A stretch of DNA of 64,000 nucleotides. Origin: Prolixibacteraceae bacterium. Lineage in GTDB: Bacteria > Bacteroidota > Bacteroidia > Bacteroidales > Prolixibacteraceae. The notes under the pieces are model-generated. The model had not been told where the DNA came from. It did no database searches and saw only the letters and a program-made list of their open reading frames with translations. Positions 46,546 to 55,513 of this stretch are shown here, in pieces; within the stretch, counting starts at the first letter, position 1; each line of letters begins with the position of its first letter. The stretch lies in contig CP081303.1 in the NCBI GenBank assembly GCA_019720755.1, forward strand, positions 2,294,001 through 2,358,000, given 5' to 3'. Position numbers and translations under genes: made by a program.

Positions 46546-47889
46546 ATGAACTCAACTCAAGAGAATTTCAAAAGAATTACTACTCTCGCCATTCCTCTTA
46601 TTTTTTCTCAAGTCGGTCAAGTTGTTGTTACCCTTGCCGACAATGCAATGATAGGACACGTTGGAAAAGAGTATCTAGCCGCATCCTCTTTCGCAAACAG
46701 TATTTTTATTGTGATTATGATGCTCGGCATGGGAATTACATTCGGACTTACCCCACTTGTGGGAAAAGCATTCGGTCAAAAAGACTACCCCAAGATCCAA
46801 GCACTATTCCACAATTCAATCTTTCTGAACACCGTCTGTTCCATTTTTTTAATTCTTATAGGGTGGTTTGTAGGAAACCTTATGCCATTTATGGGACAGA
46901 CAGATCGTGTTGTAGAGCTCGCACAACCCTACTACTTTATCATCCTAATCTCGCTTCTTCCAATGAACTATTTCTTTACCTTCAAACAGTTGGCAGAGGG
47001 ATTAGAAAACACAAAAATAGCAATGGTTATAACTGTTGCAGGTAACTTAATGAATATTGTCGGAAACTATATCCTTATATATGGTAAATTTGGGGCACCA
47101 CAAATGATGCTTAATGGAGCAGGACTATCCACTCTCATCTCGAGAATAGCTATGATGATTGCATTTGTTTTGGTATTCCGAAAAAATAGCCTTTTTGAGG
47201 GCTACACACTTCGATTTAAGCTTAAAGAGGTGAAAAGATCCATACAAGGGAAGCTATTTAGTATCGGTAGTGCCATAGGACTACAGATGCTTGTAGAAGG
47301 ACTTATATTCAGCTTGGCATCTATTATGATGGGATGGATTGGTGAACTACAACTTGCAGCACATCAAATTGCAATGAGCCTATCCTATTTCACCTTTATG
47401 ATCTCCAATGGTATTGCACAAGCGACAACCATTAGAATAAGTACTTTAAATGGAAGAAAAGAGTATGTCAAGCTACAATCAGCTGTTCGCGTTTCTGTAG
47501 TGATTACGCTTATCTATTCCACAATTGCATGTATGGTATTCTTCTTAATACCAGATACACTCGTCTCGATATTCACCTCCGAAGATAGTGTTATCACTGC
47601 TGCTGCAACCCTATTAGGTATGGCCGCAATATATCAAATATTTGATGGAATGCAGGTGCTAGGACTAGGAGTCCTAAGAGGATTTGCCGACGTAAAAGTA
47701 CCAATGATATATGCTGCCACCTCTTATCTTTTAATTGGATTGCCACTAGCTTATGCAGCTGCATTTATTTTCAAACTAGACGCCATTGGCATTTGGTCAG
47801 GAATCATAGCAGGATTGGCATTTGCTGCTATATTATTTTGGGCTAGAGTAACACATCGATTAAAAAATCTACACACAAAAAACATTTAG
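46546..47889 (+). CDS. MATE-family multidrug efflux transporter
   Basis: A 447-residue inner-membrane antiporter with about twelve hydrophobic helices in two homologous bundles. The N-terminal bundle starts with T-L-A-I-P-L-I-F-S-Q-V-G-Q-V-V-V-T-L-A-D-N-A-M-I-G-H-V-G, a standard MATE signature. G-L-T-P-L-V-G-K-A-F-G-Q and the second-half G-I-A-Q-A-T-T-I-R-I-S follow. The ATG at 46546 is preferred over a TTG one codon upstream. Substrate class (cationic drugs, organic cations) is not predictable. Transcribed alone. Confidence 0.95.
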   Translation: MNSTQENFKRITTLAIPLIFSQVGQVVVTLADNAMIGHVGKEYLAASSFANSIFIVIMMLGMGITFGLTPLVGKAFGQKDYPKIQALFHNSIFLNTVCSIFLILIGWFVGNLMPFMGQTDRVVELAQPYYFIILISLLPMNYFFTFKQLAEGLENTKIAMVITVAGNLMNIVGNYILIYGKFGAPQMMLNGAGLSTLISRIAMMIAFVLVFRKNSLFEGYTLRFKLKEVKRSIQGKLFSIGSAIGLQMLVEGLIFSLASIMMGWIGELQLAAHQIAMSLSYFTFMISNGIAQATTIRISTLNGRKEYVKLQSAVRVSVVITLIYSTIACMVFFLIPDTLVSIFTSEDSVITAAATLLGMAAIYQIFDGMQVLGLGVLRGFADVKVPMIYAATSYLLIGLPLAYAAAFIFKLDAIGIWSGIIAGLAFAAILFWARVTHRLKNLHTKNI

Positions 47890-48066
47890 TATTTACAACA
47901 ACATCTACTACAAATTCACCTTACATATTTATGTTGTAAAATAAACACTTCTTCTCTTTAATCTTCCATTTACTATTGTAGTTTTGCCATGGAAATTAAA
48001 GATTAGAAGTTGTGTGGTATATACCCACAACATGCTGATAACATAATCTAATAATTACATTAAATC

Positions 48067-48882
48067 ATGACCGAAAACACCTTCTCGAGACGAATGACTC
48101 TACTCGCAATGCAAGCTGCATTAAGAGGAGGGAAGGAGATACATAAGATATATCGTAGAAACGACCTGGAGGTTGACTACAAAGAAGATCATTCCCCCGT
48201 CACCATCGCCGATAAAAAGGCTAGTGAGGTTATTTGCGACATTCTCTCACTAACCAACATCCCAGTCCTCAGTGAAGAGGAACAATTTCCTTCTTATCAA
48301 GAACGTAAAGATTGGGACTATCTATGGATCATCGACCCTTTAGATGGCACCAAAGAGTTTATCAAACGAAACAACGACTTTACTGTGAACATAGCCCTTG
48401 TTCATCGTGGTCGTCCAGTTTTAGGTATTATCTATATTCCCATAGCAGACATCCTCTACTACGGAAATATCGACGAAGGGGCCTATATGTGTAAAAATGC
48501 ACACAAGATGGACCCTGAAGAGATTCTACAGAAAGCAATTTCAATACCAACAACAACACTTAGAGATAAGTATACTGTCGTGGGTAGTAAATCGCACATG
48601 AATGAGGATACACGCAAATTCTTTGATCAAGTGATCCAAGAAAGGGGAGAAGAAAACACCCAAATCATTCACTGTGGAAGCTCTATTAAAATGTGTATGG
48701 TAGCAGAAGGTAAAGCAGACATATACCCTCGCTGCAGCAACATTATGGAGTGGGATATTGCAGCTGGGCATGCCATCTGTGAAGCAGCTGGATGTATCGT
48801 GACTAAGTTTGATGGTTCTCCCTTAGAGTACAACAAAAAAGAGTTTAAACAACCGTGGTTTGTTGTCAAAAGAGAGGTGTAA
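48067..48882 (+). CDS. cysQ: 3'(2'),5'-bisphosphate nucleotidase CysQ
   Basis: A 271-residue Mg-dependent phosphatase of the inositol monophosphatase fold. It removes the 3'-phosphate from 3'-phosphoadenosine 5'-phosphate, a by-product of sulfate assimilation and sulfation. The metal site is complete: S-E-E-E-Q near 69, W-I-I-D-P-L-D-G-T-K-E-F with Asp90 and Asp93, and E-W-D-I-A-A-G-H-A-I near 222. A TAGTTTTG box at 47989-47996 is a possible -7 element. It lies about 105 bp upstream of ffh with a separate promoter between. Confidence 0.94.
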   Translation: MTENTFSRRMTLLAMQAALRGGKEIHKIYRRNDLEVDYKEDHSPVTIADKKASEVICDILSLTNIPVLSEEEQFPSYQERKDWDYLWIIDPLDGTKEFIKRNNDFTVNIALVHRGRPVLGIIYIPIADILYYGNIDEGAYMCKNAHKMDPEEILQKAISIPTTTLRDKYTVVGSKSHMNEDTRKFFDQVIQERGEENTQIIHCGSSIKMCMVAEGKADIYPRCSNIMEWDIAAGHAICEAAGCIVTKFDGSPLEYNKKEFKQPWFVVKREV

Positions 48883-48925
48883 ACATAAGATATAAAGCGA
48901 TCGATACATTTTGTCTTATTCCGAG

Positions 48926-48957
48926 ACTTTTGTATCATTGTCTTTTTACTATCTTTG
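48926..48957 (+). promoter_or_regulatory. Promoter of ffh
   Basis: TATCTTTG at 48950-48957 matches the TAnnTTTG -7 box. TTTTG near 48928-48932 serves as -33 with 17 bases between, slightly shorter than the usual 19-21. The leader to the ffh ATG at 48987 is about 25 bases. Confidence 0.6.
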
Positions 48958-48986
48958 TGAATATAAAAAAACAGGGTATATAAAGA

Positions 48987-50324
48987 ATGTTTGAAAGTCT
49001 TAACGAAAAATTAGAGAAATCTTTCAAGATCCTCAAGGGGCAAGGAAAGATTACCGAGATCAATATTGCAGAAACCTTAAAAGAGGTACGTCGATCACTA
49101 CTTGATGCCGATGTTAACTTTAAAATTGCAAAAGATTTTACCAACAGGGTAAAAGAGAAAGCCCTTGGACAAGAAGTCCTTACTGCTGTGAAACCAGGTC
49201 AATTGATGGTGAAGATTGTTCACGATGAATTAGCTCAATTAATGGGTGGTGAAGCAGAAAATATTAACCTTCAAGGCGAACCAGCAATTATCTTAATGGC
49301 AGGTCTTCAAGGTTCGGGTAAAACTACTTTCTCTGGAAAACTAGCAAATAGATTAAAGCAAAAAGAGAAGAAAAATCCTCTTTTGGTAGCGTGTGATATC
49401 TATCGTCCTGCTGCGATCGACCAGTTAAAAGTGGTTGGTGAGCAGATTAATGTTCCTGTATACGCTGAACCTGAAAATAAAAATGCAGTTAAAATTGCGG
49501 AAGCAGCTATAAAACATGCAAAAGCGAATGGACATGATGTTGTGATTGTCGATACTGCAGGTCGTTTGGCTATCGACCAAGACATGATGGACGAAATTGC
49601 TGCTGTAAAAAAAGCAATTAACCCATCAGAGATCCTTTTCGTAGTCGATTCAATGACTGGGCAAGATGCGGTAAATACAGCCAAAGCATTTAACGATCTA
49701 TTAAACTTCGACGGGGTTATCCTGACAAAGCTAGATGGTGATACTCGTGGTGGTGCTGCTCTTTCTATTCGTGAAGTTGTTCAAAAGCCTATTAAATTTG
49801 TAGGTACTGGAGAGAAAATGGAAGCCTTGGATGTATTCCACCCTTCTCGTATGGCAGACCGTATCTTAGGTATGGGAGATATCGTATCTCTTGTAGAGAA
49901 AGCCCAAGAACAGTTTGATGAGGAAGAAGCAAAGAGACTTCAAAAGAAGTTGGCTAAAGATCAATTTAGCTTCAACGACTTCTTAAAGCAGATCCAGCAG
50001 ATCAAGAAGATGGGTAACATCAAAGACTTGGCTTCTATGATTCCAGGAGTAGGTAAAGCATTGAAAGATGTAGATATCGACGACGATGCATTCAAAGGTA
50101 TCGAAGCAATAATTTACTCAATGACTCCTGCTGAACGTGAGGATCCTACACTTCTAAGTGGCTCACGTCGCCGCCGTATTGCTGATGGTTCAGGTACTTC
50201 AATACAAGAAGTAAACAGACTAATCAAGCAGTTTGGTGAAACTAGAAAGATGATGAAAATGATCTCTGGTGGAGGAAACATGAGAGGAATGATGGGTAAA
50301 ATGAAAGGAATGAAGAGACGCTAG
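48987..50324 (+). CDS. ffh: Signal recognition particle protein Ffh
   Basis: A 445-residue SRP54 GTPase that targets signal-bearing ribosomes to FtsY and the Sec translocon. The NG domain has G-L-Q-G-S-G-K-T-T at 106-114 (G1), D-I-Y-R-P-A-A-I-D-Q-L (G2), D-T-A-G-R (G3) and T-K-L-D-G-D-T-R-G-G (G4). The Met-rich M domain at the C-terminus (M-M-K-M-I-S-G-G-G-N-M-R-G-M-M-G-K-M-K-G-M-K) binds the SRP RNA. Its RNA partner is encoded at 61168-61264 in the same window, on the same strand. It ends before a strong terminator. Confidence 0.98.
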   Translation: MFESLNEKLEKSFKILKGQGKITEINIAETLKEVRRSLLDADVNFKIAKDFTNRVKEKALGQEVLTAVKPGQLMVKIVHDELAQLMGGEAENINLQGEPAIILMAGLQGSGKTTFSGKLANRLKQKEKKNPLLVACDIYRPAAIDQLKVVGEQINVPVYAEPENKNAVKIAEAAIKHAKANGHDVVIVDTAGRLAIDQDMMDEIAAVKKAINPSEILFVVDSMTGQDAVNTAKAFNDLLNFDGVILTKLDGDTRGGAALSIREVVQKPIKFVGTGEKMEALDVFHPSRMADRILGMGDIVSLVEKAQEQFDEEEAKRLQKKLAKDQFSFNDFLKQIQQIKKMGNIKDLASMIPGVGKALKDVDIDDDAFKGIEAIIYSMTPAEREDPTLLSGSRRRRIADGSGTSIQEVNRLIKQFGETRKMMKMISGGGNMRGMMGKMKGMKRR

Positions 50325-50355
50325 TCCTTAATCCTTATTACCTTTAAAAATATAC

Positions 50356-50390
50356 AAAAGGCGTGTAATAATACACGCCTTTTCTTTTTC
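50356..50390 (+). terminator. Terminator of ffh
   Basis: AAAAGGCGTGTA pairs with TACACGCCTTTT around ATAA, then CTTTTTC. It lies about 35 bp past the ffh stop codon. Confidence 0.92.
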
Positions 50391-50618
50391 TTACCAAAGA
50401 GATGCCCTCAACACATGATATTGTATCCACTCCTAGCCCCTTTACTACAACCCTATCATGAAACTTCGATAAAATAGGTCATTGAACTTATCGAAATATA
50501 ACAACCTAAAATCAATATAATCCTTCAACCTCTCAAAAGGCGCAATCTTAAACATAGATAGTAGACCCTAAACTTATCGAAGGGCATTGCGAATGCAGGA
50601 AGTCTCGAACAATCGCAA

Positions 50619-51111
50619 AGCGGGAGCTTCACTGCTCCCAGAAGTTGCAACAACATTCCTTGACGTCAACATCGATGCAACAACACATTGATGCAACAAC
50701 ACATTGATGCAACAACACATTGATGCAACAACACATTGATGCAACAACACATTGATGCAACAACACATTGATGCAACAACACATTGATGCAACAACACAT
50801 TGATGCAACAACACATTGATGCAACAACACATTGATGCAACAACACATTGATGCAACAACACATTGATGCAACAACACATTGATGCAACAACACATTGAT
50901 GCAACAACACATTGATGCAACAACACATTGATGCAACAACACATTGATGCAACAACACATTGATGCAACAACACATTGATGCAACAACACATTGATGCAA
51001 CAACACATTGATGCAACAACACATTGATGCAACAACACATTGATGCAACAACACATTGATGCAACAACACATTGATGCAACAACACCTGGGAGATAGGAA
51101 GCTCCTGCTTC
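50619..51111. repeat. TIR-bounded minisatellite element, copy A
   Basis: The outer arms (about 50619-50641 and 51087-51111) are inverted copies of each other: the left has GGGAGCTTC then CTCCCAG, the right CTGGGAG then GGAAGCTCC. Between them a 16-bp unit, GATGCAACAACACATT, repeats about 26 times almost without change (about 50674-51086). The first part still contains a longer unit with CCTTGACGTCAAC, as in copies B and C. Because 16 is not a multiple of three, all three minus-strand frames translate to the same Cys-rich 16-residue repeat; these frames are not considered genes. Confidence 0.9.
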
Positions 51112-51206
51112 CGTTGGCTGCAACAGCACAAAATACCTTATAACCAACAACATCCACACACAGCAAGCAAAATATCACCCTATCAGAATCATGCTAATTC
51201 GTCGTG

Positions 51207-51343
51207 GTAGCTGCAAACCCATGTGTTTGCCCTAGTTCCAACAATATCATTACAACCCATACAAATACCACAACAAATTACCACCAAATCAGAACGTCCA
51301 CAGACAATGAAACATCATGGCAAACACATGGGTTTGCAGCTAC
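51207..51343. repeat. MITE-like element with perfect 25-bp terminal inverted repeats, copy 1
   Basis: The 25 bases at 51207-51231 (starting GTAGCTGCAAACCC) are the exact reverse complement of 51319-51343 (ending GGGTTTGCAGCTAC). The interior is about 87 bases, AC-rich, without a gene. A second copy with the same ends and a related interior lies at 57782-57948. Both follow, at about the same distance, a minisatellite element. The interval to the next gene (to 51600) holds nothing else recognisable. Confidence 0.9.
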
Positions 51344-51600
51344 TATACAATAAATTGACACATCAACCCACAATATAAAAAACGATGATGATCAAAACAT
51401 ATGATGACAATCGCATATAACTATTGATTGTATTTCACATGTTCGACACATACTAGTATATGAAAATTCTACATGATCATATTTACGAAAATATTGTGAT
51501 TGTATCCCTTTGACAAGCTATGGACACCTTGTCTATATTGCACGAAAAGAGAGTATATCGGCTCTAGCATCTATTAAAAACATTCAAAACACCAAACCTT

Positions 51601-53937
51601 TTATCTATTCAAAACTTCCCCTGTCTCATAATCTCTATTATACAATTCCTTATTCACATGAATCTGTTTTCCAAAAGAAAGTCGATATGAGAGATTGATC
51701 ATCCACATCATCTGGTTATCCTTTATTAAAGTATAGTCGTGATATTTCACTAGATTCTTATCCACACTATCAGTCCATCGCTGCCAACCATCCTCAAAGA
51801 TATAATGTAGAGAGCTACTCACAGAAAAGTCCTTGTACTTATATTCAAGTCTCACAAACGAATAGTTTCCTGCTTTGAATATATTTTCATCATTCAAACG
51901 ATTGGCTGTTTTCGTATACTTTAGCATCGCAGTAAAACGATCGGTAAAATAAAAGGAAGAACATACACTATACCCAAAATCTCCATATCCCACACTATTC
52001 CCATTCATATAGTGATTGCGAGCATAGTTATAATCCAGTGCAAGCTCTACTTGTAATTTCTTTTTGAAAAAATAGGAAGAGGTACTAATGCTTGCATTGT
52101 ACATATCGTAACGCTTCTCATTCGAAAGACTCTCCATAAGAATATCATCCACCTGCTTATAGGTCGTCAGAATTGGGTCGTTTGCAAAAGTATAACTCAA
52201 TGAAGAGACAATGGTGTGATTCGACTGATGAAAGTAATTAGACAACTTCATATTCTGACGACAAAAAGGCGTGAGATCTGCATTCCCTTTTTTGGTATAA
52301 TGGGTGTCGATATAGTAGATACTTTCATTCAGCTGATTTAAAGATGGATTGGATGTAATCGTTCCATACGATAAACTCAAAGTATTGTTTTTAGTTATCG
52401 GGCTTTTAATTCTAATATTCGGAATCAAAGTATTAAAATGATAGCTGTTATTCGTATTTTGATTCTCAAAACTACTCGAAGAGTAACCCATAGACAACTG
52501 TGTTTTTATCCATTTTGAACTATACAACAACTCCCCATACCCATACACCTTAGAAGTAAGCAACTTGTTTTCCGTCTTTCCAAAGCGATTATTAATATCT
52601 TGATCTGTCATCCCAAGCTTATAATGTCCACCAACATGAACAGCCACTTTATTGAATTGCCTTTGATATACCAATTCACTCAATAGTGACTTTCGTGCAC
52701 TATTACTCTCCAAATAATCATAAAGAGTCGTCGTATTCTCTGCATCCAACGCCTTCTCATTAAGATCATAATCGGAGTTATTATCAAAAATATTCCCGAC
52801 CACATTGAAAAGCAACTCTTGGTTTTTCGAAAAAGACTTCTGATAATAGAGATCCACCTTACCACTTCGCATCCTCATATTAGAGTTTTTCGTTCCAGTA
52901 CCAGACTCTAAAGCAGAATTCATATTGCCCCTCACACCCCTCTCTAAAGAATATAATGACTCACTAAAACGATCTACGTAGCTGCCCTGAAAATCGAGGC
53001 TAAACGTATGTTTATCCTTCTTTATATTGCTCAGCCCAACAAATAGCGTATGATAATCATATCCAAAAGGACTCTCCTCCCCCTTTTCAGACTTCAAATA
53101 TCTTTGATCGTTTGTAGGATATTCTAAGGTACTATTATCAATACGCTCCTTATAATTTCGCCTTTGATACTGATATCTTGTTTTTAACTGTGTCTGTTTT
53201 TTGTTGTACTTCGCAGAAACAATATAGTCTGATGTAGCGTGGGTTGTATTATCTCGAACATTTCCATATAGCTCCCCTCCGATAATGGCACTTTTGGTAA
53301 TCACATTTACCACCTGCGAAATATTAGAATTAGCATACCTTGATGGAGGCATATCGAAATGCTCCACCTTTTGAATATCCTGTGGAGACAAGGTCAGAAG
53401 ATCATCCTCCGTGGCATTTACTCCATTGATAAGGATCTTCACCTTCCCACCATCATTCGCCTCCAACTTTCGATTCAGTTCATTGAGACGGATGGTTGGT
53501 ACCACCCTCATCAGTTCGAAGCCTGAGTTCGCACGTTTTATATCGGCTTCGTCTATTTGATAGACCACCCGATCTGCCTTTTGAACGAGAGAACTTCCTC
53601 GCACAGTCACCTCACCAATATTTTGCACCGAATTTTTTAAAACAATATGCAGAGGTTCATCCGTGTTCCCATTAAAAGTAGATTGGTAGTTCTCATATCC
53701 AATAGCAGAAACAATAAGGGATCCTTTTTTAAGATCCTTTGTTTCTAATATAAATTGCCCCTTTAGATCTGTTACGGTGCCATTTATAAAATGAGTAGAA
53801 TCCAACTCCGACATCAAACGGATATTTACAAATGGAATCGCGTCCCCTTTGACATCACAAACAACGCCCGTTAGAGATTGTGCAGAAAGGCTCATGCAAC
53901 TGAAAAGCAGAAGAAAATAGGTAATAGATAGTCTCAT
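51601..53937 (-). CDS. TonB-dependent receptor-like outer membrane beta-barrel protein
   Basis: A 778-residue outer-membrane protein. A signal peptide (ending S-L-S-A-Q) precedes a carboxypeptidase-regulatory-like domain with G-V-V-C-D-V-K-G-D-A-I-P-F-V-N-I. A plug-like domain with V-Q-N-I-G-E-V-T-V-R-G-S and V-K-I-L-I-N-G-V-N-A follows. The C-terminal barrel is of the outer-membrane-beta-barrel (OMP_b-brl_3) type with N-N-T-L-S-L-S-Y-G and F-S-V-S-S-S-L-H-Y-I-F. There is no SusD partner, so it is not a glycan importer of the classical kind. Ligand unknown. It is isolated, between the repeat region and McrBC. Confidence 0.88.
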   Translation of the reverse strand: MRLSITYFLLLFSCMSLSAQSLTGVVCDVKGDAIPFVNIRLMSELDSTHFINGTVTDLKGQFILETKDLKKGSLIVSAIGYENYQSTFNGNTDEPLHIVLKNSVQNIGEVTVRGSSLVQKADRVVYQIDEADIKRANSGFELMRVVPTIRLNELNRKLEANDGGKVKILINGVNATEDDLLTLSPQDIQKVEHFDMPPSRYANSNISQVVNVITKSAIIGGELYGNVRDNTTHATSDYIVSAKYNKKQTQLKTRYQYQRRNYKERIDNSTLEYPTNDQRYLKSEKGEESPFGYDYHTLFVGLSNIKKDKHTFSLDFQGSYVDRFSESLYSLERGVRGNMNSALESGTGTKNSNMRMRSGKVDLYYQKSFSKNQELLFNVVGNIFDNNSDYDLNEKALDAENTTTLYDYLESNSARKSLLSELVYQRQFNKVAVHVGGHYKLGMTDQDINNRFGKTENKLLTSKVYGYGELLYSSKWIKTQLSMGYSSSSFENQNTNNSYHFNTLIPNIRIKSPITKNNTLSLSYGTITSNPSLNQLNESIYYIDTHYTKKGNADLTPFCRQNMKLSNYFHQSNHTIVSSLSYTFANDPILTTYKQVDDILMESLSNEKRYDMYNASISTSSYFFKKKLQVELALDYNYARNHYMNGNSVGYGDFGYSVCSSFYFTDRFTAMLKYTKTANRLNDENIFKAGNYSFVRLEYKYKDFSVSSSLHYIFEDGWQRWTDSVDKNLVKYHDYTLIKDNQMMWMINLSYRLSFGKQIHVNKELYNRDYETGEVLNR

Positions 53938-54199
53938 AGTTTAGGTTTAAATGGATCATTTCGTGATCTAGCTATAAAAGCTTCTCATCTTTTATGAAGC
54001 ATAACGATTCACAAACATTTATCAAATATATAAAATTTATCATAAGACACCCGATAAAACCCTAGGCAGCAAAATATTAATAAAAAGTGTACAAGAAAAG
54101 ATGTAAAAGAAAATTTATAAGAAACAGAGAGCAAAAAACAGGAAGTGTAACTATATTTTCACTAGCCCCTTATTTCTCACTCTCAGCTCTTAGTATATA

Positions 54200-55513
54200 T
54201 TATATTTCAGGAAGCTTCACCCCCAATTTATAGATACCTCTATATGTGGATACAGGATTATTTCTTAAATCTATCTCCTTCATATTCTCCAATCCATCCT
54301 CTTGATCAGGGTAGATAATCAAACAATCAATAAGCCGATTATCATCGATATTCAACTCATGATACACCGAATTCAATCGAGCATAACCACTCACCTGTCG
54401 CGCATCCTCACTAGAGATACCCCCATCTTTATAATATGGTTTATACTTAGCATCTATCACCATCTTATGCGCTTCAGAATTCAACAAAAAATCTAACGCT
54501 AATCCATGTGTTTGAAACTGAAAAACAACCTTCACTCCAAATACTTTGCGAAGTTGATGCAGTACATGCAATTCAAAAACCTTACTCATATCAATCCAAA
54601 AAGGTGGAATCCTAATACAAGCACTCCAATTTTCTGCTTGCTGTATATTGTATCCAAAACGACGCAATATAAAGTGTGCCAAACTCAGGCCTCTCTCATA
54701 CTCCTTATAAAATTTATTTCGCGTAGGATGTTTCATATCATGCAACGACACCTCATCCGAAACAGACATCAAAGCAGGGGTAATATAGTGAATGGTAGCT
54801 TGTAGTTGACTATACGATGCCACATTCATATAGTTCGAAAGGTAACGCTGTGCAAAAACAAAAGCCTTTTTCAACAGACGATTCTCCACACCATTCACTC
54901 CAAACTCTTCATAACTACAAGAGGTATATAGCGGTCTATTTCTCAAAATATTCCTTTTGATAGTCTCCCCTACCAACACCTTCCCTTTGATACGGCCATT
55001 TAAATTATGCGACACCCGATAGTAAGACTTCTTCAAACCCTTGCGCACGATCTCTCTCAATATCGACAAAAACTCAGCCACCATCAAAGGAGTAAGTAGG
55101 TCTTGTTTTTGAGTTATCTTGATCGGTGTTTCATCCCATTTAATATGAAAAAGTTCCTCCACCTCTTTATAAGCATCTGGAAACTCCATGGCATTAAAAA
55201 CAATACCCAAGAAGTTGATCTCTCTCCCAAGACGATTAATTTTAGGATGAATCTGGATCGCACAATCATGCTTCTTCGAGACCCAGTCCACCCCAATAAA
55301 ATAGGAGGTTTCCAACGCCCAATCATCGTCCTGTTTGGTAATCTTATAACAAGAGGCAGAAACATCTTTTCCCCTATGCCGTTTAGGAAACAATACTTCA
55401 TACACAGGCTTCTCTAGCCCTTCCGCCTCCGCTTGTGATAACACTCTTTTTTTCGTAGTATATACATTCGATTCATGCTCTGTGCATGAGATAATATTAT
55501 TCTCCATCCACAT
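54200..55513 (-). CDS. mcrC: McrC-family subunit of McrBC restriction system
   Basis: A 437-residue nuclease subunit. The N-terminal part resembles McrC (I-Q-I-H-P-K-I-N-R). The C-terminal PD-(D/E)xK nuclease is visible as L-A-L-D-F-L-L-N followed by M-V-I-D-A-K-Y-K-P, giving the catalytic Asp...Asp-x-Lys set. The first ATG (55513) overlaps the end of mcrB by 17 bases and has AGAGG six bases upstream; an ATG at 55507 is an alternative. McrC partners with the GTPase McrB to cut modified DNA. The overlap indicates translational coupling. Confidence 0.92.
   Translation of the reverse strand: MWMENNIISCTEHESNVYTTKKRVLSQAEAEGLEKPVYEVLFPKRHRGKDVSASCYKITKQDDDWALETSYFIGVDWVSKKHDCAIQIHPKINRLGREINFLGIVFNAMEFPDAYKEVEELFHIKWDETPIKITQKQDLLTPLMVAEFLSILREIVRKGLKKSYYRVSHNLNGRIKGKVLVGETIKRNILRNRPLYTSCSYEEFGVNGVENRLLKKAFVFAQRYLSNYMNVASYSQLQATIHYITPALMSVSDEVSLHDMKHPTRNKFYKEYERGLSLAHFILRRFGYNIQQAENWSACIRIPPFWIDMSKVFELHVLHQLRKVFGVKVVFQFQTHGLALDFLLNSEAHKMVIDAKYKPYYKDGGISSEDARQVSGYARLNSVYHELNIDDNRLIDCLIIYPDQEDGLENMKEIDLRNNPVSTYRGIYKLGVKLPEI

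Noticed and set aside
50619-51111. Integron-like attC or cassette array
   Set aside because: No RYYYAAC/GTTRRRY site pairs in the proper layout, no cassette genes and no integrase in the window.
50574-51178. Three overlapping long minus-strand reading frames encoding Cys-rich 16-residue repeats
   Set aside because: They arise because the 16-bp unit lacks stop codons in these frames, so every frame yields the same repeat. No start context, signal peptide or family similarity; they are by-products of the minisatellite.
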